From Rhodothermales bacterium (lineage in GTDB: Bacteria; Bacteroidota; Rhodothermia; Rhodothermales; Bin80), in assembly GCA_951812585.1 (NCBI GenBank), contig OX638318.1, forward strand, positions 1,730,380-1,794,379: a DNA stretch of 64,000 nucleotides. The letters are read 5' to 3'. The notes under the pieces are model-generated. The model was given only the letters and a program-made list of their open reading frames with translations. It ran no database searches and was not told the DNA's origin. Below, piece by piece: positions 16,380 through 24,109 of the stretch. The translations under genes and the position numbers were made by a program. Numbering within the stretch: position 1 is the first letter of the stretch; each line of letters opens with the position of its first letter.

Positions 16380-17074
16380 CAAAGAAAACGCTCGGCGGCA
16401 TCAGGTGCGTGCCCTCATCGCGTTCTGCAGACGATGGCACGCATCCTCCAGCCTATTGACTCGAGTCGGGAGCCCGCTTTCCTCTTCTTGACCAGTGTCG
16501 CTGAGGCCCTGCCGCTGGCAATCGCGCTGGCTGCAGCAGACGCGGTGCTGACCTGTGCCGATGCGGCTCATCTGCCCAGCATGTACCAAGAGACTGTAGA
16601 CAAGTAGCCGCGCAAGGCGCGAGTAGGAAGCTGCCGAGTGCGTTTGCGTGCATTGGTGAACAATCGGGCTCGGGCTCAGCCTGCCAGCACAGATCAGTAA
16701 TCCATGCGACTTTAGAATAGCTCGTATTCGGACACGGCGGAGATGAATGCAACGCCACGGCGACCCAGGATGTAGGTGGCATTGCGGGTCCCTGTGAGCG
16801 GATATCCGTAGCCGTGGACAGCCTCGCACAGGTAGAGCTCATGTATCGAAGAACGGAGAAGCGGTAGAGAGTAAGGGTTTTCCGTCCAATCCACTACTGG
16901 CTCTATCCTACAAACAGCCATGCATTGCGGCACCGGATAATAGCCTTAAGGCGGCAACTTTTCTGTTAGTTCGTCATCTAGTCTCTAAAGGAAGACGCAA
17001 CCGGGCACGGCTATCCTGTGGCTGTGTCCGAAGTCCTCCGCGGCTAATGCCTAACCAATCTGAATTGTAGCATT
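16380..17074. other. Gene-poor region right of IS copy B
   Basis: About 700 bp with no recognised gene. The best minus-strand ORF is 16712-16933 (73 aa, containing EPVVDWTENPYSLPLL and ending in AFISAVSEYELF). It has a protein-like composition but matches nothing I know and could be a fragment. No tRNA or hairpin was found. This may be the right edge of the accessory block. Confidence 0.4.
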
Positions 17075-17920
17075 ATGACTCTACGGAAGGATTCCGAGCT
17101 CTCCGACGCCTCGAAGGCAAATACCCGTCCCTACTACTTGCTATCGATCGCCACCATTCTAGTCTGCATTCTGGCAGTCAAAGCAGGGTGTGATAGCTTG
17201 GGAGGCTCTGATGTATTGGGAGGCTCTGATGTAAACGAGCCGCCTCAGCCTGTCGGCGGCCTTAACGCGGTGGCAAGCGAGATCAAGTATCCTGACATCG
17301 CCAGGAAGGCTGGCGTTGAAGGCAAGGTATTCGTGACCTTTGTTGTTGACGAGCAGGGCAACGTGTCCGATGCCAGCGTATCACGTGGGCTCGGAGCAGG
17401 CCTTGACGAAGAAGCCCTGCGGGTGGTGGAACAGGCCAAGTTCTTGGCCGGCCGGAAGGATGGAAAAGCAGTCAAGGTCCGGATGACTCTCCCGATTCGG
17501 TTCGAACTCGGCGGGTCGAGCAAGCAAGCAGTTCCGATTCGGTTCGAGCTCGGCGGGTCGAGCGAGCGAGCGAGCGAGCAAGCAGTTGCGTCGGACGGTG
17601 ACGTTTTAAACGCAGGCCCGCCGGTGTTTCTCGACGTAGAATCGCAGCCTGAATTAATCGGTGGCTTAAGGGCACTGCAAGACAAGATCAATTACCCGAG
17701 CATTGCAAGAAAGGCTGGCATTGAAGGGGAGGTATTGGTCTCATTCGTCGTGGATGAGCAAGGCAATGTCGAGAGCCCTGAGGTCGAGCGCGGCATTGGC
17801 GCTGGGTGTGACGAGGAAGCCCTGCGTGTGGTACGGTTGGCTAAATTCGTTCCTGAGCAACAAGAAGGTGAGCCGGCCAGAGCTCGTGTAGTAATTCCGA
17901 TCCAATTCAAGCTCGATTAG
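17075..17920 (+). CDS. Membrane-anchored protein with two tandem TonB C-terminal domains
   Basis: 281 aa. An N-terminal hydrophobic helix (YYLLSIATILVCILAVKAG) is followed by two TonB_C domains. The first is at about residues 60-145 (IKYPDIARKAGVEGKVFVTF) and the second at about 205-280 (INYPSIARKAGIEGEVLVSF). Each has VDEQGNV and a DEEALRVV helix. Such domains normally occur once and contact TonB-box peptides of outer-membrane receptors. No ExbB/ExbD is adjacent. The linker holds recent duplications: LGGSDV twice, and PIRFELGGSS three times counting the end of domain one. It could be an energy-transducing TonB variant or a periplasmic adaptor. Confidence 0.7.
   Translation: MTLRKDSELSDASKANTRPYYLLSIATILVCILAVKAGCDSLGGSDVLGGSDVNEPPQPVGGLNAVASEIKYPDIARKAGVEGKVFVTFVVDEQGNVSDASVSRGLGAGLDEEALRVVEQAKFLAGRKDGKAVKVRMTLPIRFELGGSSKQAVPIRFELGGSSERASEQAVASDGDVLNAGPPVFLDVESQPELIGGLRALQDKINYPSIARKAGIEGEVLVSFVVDEQGNVESPEVERGIGAGCDEEALRVVRLAKFVPEQQEGEPARARVVIPIQFKLD
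17499..17586 (+). repeat. Young in-frame duplication with GAGC microsatellite in TonB-domain gene
   Basis: A unit beginning CCGATTCGGTTCGA and ending AAGCAAGCAGTT is present twice in tandem. The second copy is expanded by repeats of GAGC. The duplication is in frame, so the linker between the two domains is lengthened. The tetranucleotide tract could slip by units not divisible by three, which would switch off the second domain. Phase variation is inference. Confidence 0.5.
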
Positions 17921-18415
17921 CGCTGGCGCCGCGTCGTGGCAAAGGGGTGGACGGCCCTCTTCGTTTCGGGCAGAAGACGGTGCGCATCACCTTGAGTGTG
18001 CGCACCGTCTCAGGCTAGAAACCCCTCCGCTGTCGCTTGATGCATATTATTGTCGCGACCCTGCCATTGGAGCTAGTGGCACGGGGAGCACTGGCCTGAT
18101 GATGACTGGCAACGCAGTGGTACAGTTGCCGAGCGTGCATACGGCGGCAGTTAGCAGATAGCCGCTTAAGACCTGGAGTTGAGAACAGCCTGGGACGTTG
18201 ACATGCTGCCCAGGCCAGTCGGTGGCGCGCCCCAACACACAGGTAGAAAAGATCAGATAGCCGTGTCGCTGCTAAGCGGCCCGCTTTAAAGCCAAGGTGA
18301 GAATGTCAGCTTCATTGCCGACGCAGCCATGGGAAGCTTTGGACATTCCTGCAAACGCAAACCTTCGAGCAGCTAAAGCCTATCACCTCGCCAGGTAGGA
18401 TCTGGGCCATCACGG
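17921..18415. other. Intergenic region with terminator-like hairpin
   Basis: About 495 bp between the TonB-domain gene and the convergent epimerase gene. Apart from the hairpin at 17975-18010 I see no gene. Short ORFs here have no recognisable features. Confidence 0.5.
17975..18010 (+). terminator. 12-bp perfect stem hairpin after TonB-domain gene
   Basis: AGACGGTGCGCA pairs exactly with TGCGCACCGTCT across a 12-base loop, 55 bases after the stop codon at 17920. No T-run follows on either side, so it is either a weak intrinsic terminator or an RNA 3-prime stabilising hairpin. Confidence 0.5.
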
Positions 18416-19477
18416 TCAGATCATAGTCACGCCCAAGCCCGGTTTGTTGAGCAGCTCCAGGCGGCCATCACGCAGGCAGAATCCACCCGTAGCCACGTCG
18501 CGGGACAGATCAAAGCTGCCATCGAGGTCCAGGTAGCGCGTCGCAGGAGAGGCGTACGCGGCGTGGAGCGCCGCGGCGATGCTGATGACACTCTCGTCCA
18601 TGCATCCCCACATGCAGTGCAGGTTGGCCCATGCGGCCATGTCAGCGATAGCCAAGCCGCTGGTGATGCCGCCGCACTTCATCAGCTTGATGTTGTAGAT
18701 GCCAAATGGCGACGCATGCGCCAGTGCAAGCGCATCGGATTCGTCGTGGAGACTCTCGTCGGCGGCCATTAGGGGCGCGCACTCATCGGGCAAAGAGCGC
18801 ATCTGATCAACGGCCCCAGCGGGCAGTGGCTGTTCAATAAACTCAAGGCCGAGCGCCTCCGCCTGCGCATGCAGTGCCTGCGCCTCCGCAGAAGTATATC
18901 CCTGATTGGCATCCACGCGGATGCGTATCTGCGGCCCATGCTGACGGCGGAGCGCGCGCAGGCGCGCGAGGTCCTGCGCAAAGTCGTGCCCAAGTTTGAT
19001 CTTGAGCACCCGGAATCCGCGCCCCACACATTCGTCCGCTTCCGCTAACGTTTCGTCCACAGGCAGGATACCGATTGTGATGGAGGTTGCGAGTCCGCTG
19101 CGCCGCCGACCCAAAAGGTCCACAACCGGCACGCCTGCACGCTGGGCCACCAGGTCATACAGTGCCATATCCAAAGCAGCTCGCGCCGCCGGCGTGCGCG
19201 GCATATGGTGGCGCAGCGCCCGCACGAGGGCGGGCAGATGCCGGGGATCCTTGCCGGTCAGCAGGTCGTGACCCATATCGGAAAGCGCCTGTGCGCACGC
19301 TTCCGACGACTCTCCCGTGATATCGGTAGGCGCGGCAGCGCCTAGCCCGACGAGCCTGGAGGAAGTCACCAGCTGCACAAAGTGGAGCGTGACGCGGTCT
19401 ACACGCTTGAAGGCAATCTCGTAGGGACGCGCCAGCGGCAGCTCCTGAGCAAATGTCTCTGCGCGAACGATTTTCAC
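18416..19477 (-). CDS. Enolase-superfamily dipeptide epimerase / N-acyl-glutamate racemase-like
   Basis: 353 aa, GTG start overlapping the upstream stop by four bases (GTGA). The muconate-lactonising subgroup pattern is complete: catalytic Lys pair in LKIKLG, metal ligands in RVDANQGY, FIEQPL and MAADESL, then IKLMKCGG with the opposite-face lysine and MDESVIS. L-Ala-D/L-Glu epimerases have this signature and recycle murein peptides. In the DgcN-DgcA operon, however, the partner of a DUF1611 protein is an enolase-superfamily racemase of N-acetyl-D-glutamate. The DUF1611 gene is directly upstream here, so either acidic substrate is possible. Confidence 0.8.
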   Translation of the reverse strand: MKIVRAETFAQELPLARPYEIAFKRVDRVTLHFVQLVTSSRLVGLGAAAPTDITGESSEACAQALSDMGHDLLTGKDPRHLPALVRALRHHMPRTPAARAALDMALYDLVAQRAGVPVVDLLGRRRSGLATSITIGILPVDETLAEADECVGRGFRVLKIKLGHDFAQDLARLRALRRQHGPQIRIRVDANQGYTSAEAQALHAQAEALGLEFIEQPLPAGAVDQMRSLPDECAPLMAADESLHDESDALALAHASPFGIYNIKLMKCGGITSGLAIADMAAWANLHCMWGCMDESVISIAAALHAAYASPATRYLDLDGSFDLSRDVATGGFCLRDGRLELLNKPGLGVTMI

Positions 19478-20526
19478 AGGTTCTCCTGGATGATCTCTAC
19501 GATGGGGGCCACACCCTCCTCCAGTGGCAGCACCACCGGAAGTCCGAGGTGGTCTGCAAGCCCTTCTTTTTCTGCCAGCGCCTCCGCGCGCGACATGCCC
19601 CGCGTGAACAGCGTTACGGCCCAGACCGGGGCTCCCAGTAGGCGGACGAGCGCGATCTCCTCATTTAGAGGCGGCAGCACGCAGCCGCGCTCCTCGAAGT
19701 CCTCAAAGTAGAGGCGCCGCGGTGCATGCTGCATGATGACGCCATGGGCCGCCCCGGAAAGCACCAACTCCGATCCTGCTGGCCCGGCCGGATTGCGCAG
19801 GCCCGACTGTCCTTCCATCAAAATGACATCGGGGGCGGTCTCTGCATAGCACCGCAGGATTGCCCCCTCCAATTCGCCGGACACGAAGTCGTTCAGCGTC
19901 GCGTCAAAGATGAAGCCATGCTTAAGGCCCTGAAGCCAGCCTGTCTGACCCGTATAGATCATCTCGGCACGTATGTCCCGGGCGCGGCACGCCTCGCGCA
20001 GCATCATGCAGGTGGTGCGCTTACCGATGGCGCAGTCCGTGCCCAGCACGGCGACGCGGCAGATCGGCAGCAGCAGCACGTCGCCGGACCAGAACCGCAA
20101 GGCAGCCGCAGGCCGCGGCTTGCGAATGTCAACGATGCGTGCGCTGTGCGCCGCCGCGATGGTTGCCAGCTGCATATCCTCGCTGAGAAGGTAGTGGAGC
20201 CCGTTGACGAGCGTCAACCCAGCGCGGGCCGCTGTCTCCAAGTCCTTGCGCAGGGCGTCCGGCAAGTGGCCGCCAACGGTTGCAACGCCCACAATGCAGT
20301 GTGTAATAGGCTCCAGACTATCGCGCAGCGCATGGGCCACGCTGTCGTAAAACGGGATCCCTCTCCGCCTGCCATCCAGCACCATACCGGCATCCTGTCC
20401 GACGTATGACGAATCAATGACGCCGGCTAGCGGGAAGCGGCTGGGGCCCCGGATCAATCCATGGGTGGTCTTGGCAAAGACGGTATCAAAGAGGCCGTTG
20501 GTGAGCGCCAGAGCTCGCTCTGCCAT
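19474..20526 (-). CDS. DUF1611 (DgcN-family) P-loop protein
   Basis: 350 aa. An N-terminal Rossmann-like DUF1611_N half is followed by a P-loop ATPase-like half with LGTDCAIGKRTT as Walker A and ILMEGQSGLRNP near the active site. DUF1611 proteins include DgcN, described as a D-glutamate N-acetyltransferase working with the racemase DgcA. The next gene is an enolase-superfamily epimerase translated by stop-start overlap, which reproduces that pair. The two would allow use of D-glutamate, for example from peptidoglycan. The acetyltransferase role is taken from the family, not shown by the sequence. Confidence 0.75.
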   Translation of the reverse strand: MAERALALTNGLFDTVFAKTTHGLIRGPSRFPLAGVIDSSYVGQDAGMVLDGRRRGIPFYDSVAHALRDSLEPITHCIVGVATVGGHLPDALRKDLETAARAGLTLVNGLHYLLSEDMQLATIAAAHSARIVDIRKPRPAAALRFWSGDVLLLPICRVAVLGTDCAIGKRTTCMMLREACRARDIRAEMIYTGQTGWLQGLKHGFIFDATLNDFVSGELEGAILRCYAETAPDVILMEGQSGLRNPAGPAGSELVLSGAAHGVIMQHAPRRLYFEDFEERGCVLPPLNEEIALVRLLGAPVWAVTLFTRGMSRAEALAEKEGLADHLGLPVVLPLEEGVAPIVEIIQENL

Positions 20527-20669
20527 GGGTCAGCGCATGTAGTGGCAGGGCAGAAGATACCAACTACGAACGCGTTCGCGTATTGGCGGCAGTATTCGCG
20601 GATTCTTACCCGCACCGTTTCTCCGGGTACAGGATATTTCCGCCGGCTCCCGGACCATCCTGTAGATCG

Positions 20670-23246
20670 ATGAAGCCTCGCGCACTTTGCACCTTTACGG
20701 CCATCCCCTCCCTGCCGCCAGCGCTGGAGCGCCTGCGTGCGCTCGCCTATAATGTGCGATGGGCCTGGCACGCAGACACCCTGGACCTTTTTCGCCGCCT
20801 GGGCGACAGCCATTGGAGCGCTGCAGGCAACAACCCGGTCAAATTACTTGGAATTATTCCCCAATCGCGCCTGCAGGAGGCCGCCGAGGATGAAGGGTTT
20901 CTGGCGCACCTGGCGCAAGTGTGCGCAGACTACGATACCTACATGCGTGCGGAGTCTACGTGGTGCAAGCGCCATCACGGGGCGGTCCCTGTCCCGCTGG
21001 CAGCCTACTTTTCTGCAGAGTTCGGCATTACCGAATGCCTGCCCATCTTTGCCGGGGGGTTGGGGGTACTGGCAGGAGATCACCTCAAGAGTGCCAGTGA
21101 TCTGGGCGTCCCGCTCGTAGGCATGGGGCTGCTGTATCAGCAGGGATACTTTCGGCAGCGTCTTGGCAAGAACGGGTGGCAGCACGAAATCTACGAAGCC
21201 AACGATCCGGGCGTTTTGCCGATCAATCCCGCATGCGATGCGCATGGCAAGCCGGTGGTGGTCTCCGTTTCGCTTTCAGGACACCGGGTGCATGCCAGGG
21301 TGTGGCAGCTGCAGGTGGGCCGCGTGCCGCTGTACCTCCTGGATACCAACTTTGCGGCCAACACGCGGATCGAAGATCGCAACCTTACCGACTATCTGTA
21401 CGGCGGCGACAACGAGCTGCGCATCCGCCAGGAAGTGATGCTCGGCATTGGAGGATATCGCGCCCTGAAGGCGCTGGGCCTCTCGCCCCGCGTGTACCAC
21501 ATCAATGAGGGTCACTCGGCGTTTTTGACGCTGGAGCACATTCACGATTTCATGCAGACGGCGCATCTCAGTTTTGCAGAGGCCAGCATTGCTGCCTCGG
21601 CGAGCACGGTCTTTACGACGCACACGCCGGTCGAAGCGGGCCACGACCGGTTTCCAGCGGAGCTGATGGACCGTTACCTGACCCAATACGCGGAGCGCGC
21701 ACTGGGGCTGTCGCGGAAGGCGTTTCTGGCGCTGGGTAGGCAGAACCCTGATGACGAACGCGAGCTGTTCGGCATGACCAAGCTTGCCCTGCGCATGAGC
21801 GCTGCCAGCAACGGCGTTGCGCGATTGCATGGCGAGATCAGCCGCAAGATGTGGCAGCGACAGTGGCCGTCGGTACCCAAGGACGAAGTGCCGATAGGCC
21901 ATATCACCAACGGCATGCATGCCTCATCGTGGTGCGCAGAGCCGTTGAAGCGGCTCTTAGGTCGATATCTGGGACCTCGCTGGCATGAAGGATCAGCCGG
22001 CGACGCCATGTGGGCGCGCGTACATCAGATTCCAGATTCGATGCTGTGGCGCACACACGTAAACCGGCGCGAGCGGCTGATCACCGTCGCGCGCCAGTGT
22101 GTTCGGCGTCAGCTGGCGCGCACAGGCGCATCGCAATCACAGCTGGAGGCGGCGGCCCAATGCCTCGATCCCAATGCGCTCACCATCGGGTTTGCGCGGC
22201 GGTTCGCCACCTACAAGCGTGCTACACTCCTGTTGAAGGATCCCGCGCGCCTTGCAAGAATCCTTGGAAGACCTGAGCGTCCGGTCCAAGTGATCTTTGC
22301 AGGCAAAGCCCACCCGCGCGACGAGCCTGGCAAGCGTCTGATCCAGGAGATTGTGGCACTTTCGCGCACCGCACCTTTTAGCGGCCGGATCGTGTTTCTC
22401 GAAGACTACGACATGAACCTGGCGCGCTACCTGGTGCAGGGTGCAGATCTGTGGCTCAATACGCCTCGCCGTCCGCGCGAAGCGAGCGGCACCAGCGGCA
22501 TGAAGGCCGCCGCCAATGGGGTGCTCAACCTTAGCATTCTGGATGGCTGGTGGGACGAAGCCTATGATCCGGCGCTGGGTTGGGCGATAGGAACACGTAC
22601 ACCCTACAATGACCACGACTACCAGGACGCGCGGGAATCATCGATCCTGTACGATATCCTGGAGCAGGAGGTGGTGCCGCTCTTCTACGCGCGCAGCACG
22701 GACGACCTTCCCTCGGCGTGGATTGCGCGCATGAAAGGGTCCATTGCGACCTACAGCGCAGCCTTCAGTGCCCACCGCATGGTGCGGCAGTATGTAGACG
22801 AGGCGTACCTGCCCGCCGCACGGCGGTACGACCGCCTAGCCAACAGCGACATGGCGCGTACGCGTGCGCTGGCTGCATGGTGGGATCGCGTGCACGCCGC
22901 GTGGTCCAAGGTCCGTGTTTCGCTGCCCGTGCGGGGGCCGGTGGGAGAGTATGTCGTGGGTCAGCCCTTTGCGGTAGAGGCCTATGTGGAACTGGGCAGC
23001 CTGACGCCCGACGATGTGGAGGTGCAGCTCTGCCTGGGTAGCGTCACCTCGGCGGGTGAGATAGAGAACATGACCTACGAGCCAATGTCCGTGTCAGGCC
23101 TCAATGGCCACGGAGCGTACGTGTATGAAGCCGCTGCGGTGGCCTGTCAGAACAGCGGGTTTCGCGGTTACACGGTGCGTGTGCTGCCGCGCCACAAGGA
23201 CCTGGGCTCGAAGTTTCTGCCAGGGCTTGTGGCGTGGGGCACCTAG
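20670..23246 (+). CDS. glgP: Alpha-glucan (glycogen) phosphorylase
   Basis: 858 aa from the ATG at 20670. The longer frame begins in the divergent promoter region and adds residues unlike the family. The N-terminus has LAYNVRWAWHADTLDLF, typical of the short bacterial alpha-glucan phosphorylases (DUF3417 start). The core shows AGGLGVLAGDHLKSASDLG, HINEGHSAF, TTHTPVEAGHDRF and the C-terminal PLP region EASGTSGMKAAANG with the Schiff-base lysine. The enzyme releases glucose-1-phosphate from storage glucan in the cytoplasm. It ends in a shared CTAG with the convergent gene. Confidence 0.92.
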   Translation: MKPRALCTFTAIPSLPPALERLRALAYNVRWAWHADTLDLFRRLGDSHWSAAGNNPVKLLGIIPQSRLQEAAEDEGFLAHLAQVCADYDTYMRAESTWCKRHHGAVPVPLAAYFSAEFGITECLPIFAGGLGVLAGDHLKSASDLGVPLVGMGLLYQQGYFRQRLGKNGWQHEIYEANDPGVLPINPACDAHGKPVVVSVSLSGHRVHARVWQLQVGRVPLYLLDTNFAANTRIEDRNLTDYLYGGDNELRIRQEVMLGIGGYRALKALGLSPRVYHINEGHSAFLTLEHIHDFMQTAHLSFAEASIAASASTVFTTHTPVEAGHDRFPAELMDRYLTQYAERALGLSRKAFLALGRQNPDDERELFGMTKLALRMSAASNGVARLHGEISRKMWQRQWPSVPKDEVPIGHITNGMHASSWCAEPLKRLLGRYLGPRWHEGSAGDAMWARVHQIPDSMLWRTHVNRRERLITVARQCVRRQLARTGASQSQLEAAAQCLDPNALTIGFARRFATYKRATLLLKDPARLARILGRPERPVQVIFAGKAHPRDEPGKRLIQEIVALSRTAPFSGRIVFLEDYDMNLARYLVQGADLWLNTPRRPREASGTSGMKAAANGVLNLSILDGWWDEAYDPALGWAIGTRTPYNDHDYQDARESSILYDILEQEVVPLFYARSTDDLPSAWIARMKGSIATYSAAFSAHRMVRQYVDEAYLPAARRYDRLANSDMARTRALAAWWDRVHAAWSKVRVSLPVRGPVGEYVVGQPFAVEAYVELGSLTPDDVEVQLCLGSVTSAGEIENMTYEPMSVSGLNGHGAYVYEAAAVACQNSGFRGYTVRVLPRHKDLGSKFLPGLVAWGT

Positions 23247-24007
23247 TTGCCAAGCGTGGAAAGGTCGATACGCGCAGGATCGTCGAATACGGCGTCGGGC
23301 AATGCGTCATAGATGCCTACATTGGGCAGGACAAAGGGCTGATCGTCGAGCATTCCGCGCCCGTCCGACAGCATGATGCGGCCATGACGCGCCCAGTTTT
23401 CCCATGGACGCGTGAAGGCAGGGGTTTCGTCCTCCCGATTTTCATAGTAGGACCACTGCGTGACCAGACGGGTCTCCTTGTCCACATAGATATCATACCG
23501 GTTGTTGGGCGTATGGCCGACCGCATCAAAGATCAGCGTAAGAATGTGGGCGGCGCGGCCATCCTCCGTCGCGCCTTCTCCGCCGTATCCCAGCGTCACG
23601 CCTGAGTCCTTGAGCTTGTAGGGCATAAGCAGCCAGTATCCGCTGTTGGCCCAGTTGCGATAGGCCCGTGCGACGATCGGATCGCTGTCTTCGACAGGCA
23701 CGCCATCGGCATATGCGGCGCCTTCTTGCGTATTGATGTTCATCAGCACAACCAAGCTGTCCTGCTGCCAGCGAAAGCGCCCCGTCCATTTGTCCCAGAC
23801 CTGATCATCCCGAAAGAAGCTCCAGGACAGGTAGCGTGTATTGTCCCAGTTGGCCCGGCCGCCTAAGGCTTCCATGACCTGATCTGCAATAGCAATAGCG
23901 CGCGGATCGGAGCCATCCACATCAAAGCCATCCATAGGAGGGTTATCCTGCGCCAGTGCCGGGCTCGACACCAGCAGCAGCGCCACAAGAAGGGTATGGA
24001 GGTTCAT
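23243..24007 (-). CDS. Secreted hypothetical protein (DUF6503/LolA-like)
   Basis: 254 aa from the ATG at 24007, chosen because it opens a clear signal peptide (MNLHTLLVALLLVSSPALAQ). The mature part begins with an ADQVMEALGGRANWDNTRYL segment and continues with alternating polar beta strands. This is the pattern of periplasmic LolA/LppX-fold proteins in this phylum annotated DUF6503. These may bind lipids, but no activity is established. It diverges from the S9 peptidase gene, and the two stop codons at 23243-23246 overlap on a CTAG. Confidence 0.65.
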   Translation of the reverse strand: MNLHTLLVALLLVSSPALAQDNPPMDGFDVDGSDPRAIAIADQVMEALGGRANWDNTRYLSWSFFRDDQVWDKWTGRFRWQQDSLVVLMNINTQEGAAYADGVPVEDSDPIVARAYRNWANSGYWLLMPYKLKDSGVTLGYGGEGATEDGRAAHILTLIFDAVGHTPNNRYDIYVDKETRLVTQWSYYENREDETPAFTRPWENWARHGRIMLSDGRGMLDDQPFVLPNVGIYDALPDAVFDDPARIDLSTLGN

Positions 24008-24109
24008 AGGGCAGTAATGAAGAGGTGATTGATATATGCGAGGCTTGGGGATCCCTATACGCACCGGCAGAGTTTCCTGTGCTTTCCCACAACCTATGGT
24101 ATTCGCTGT

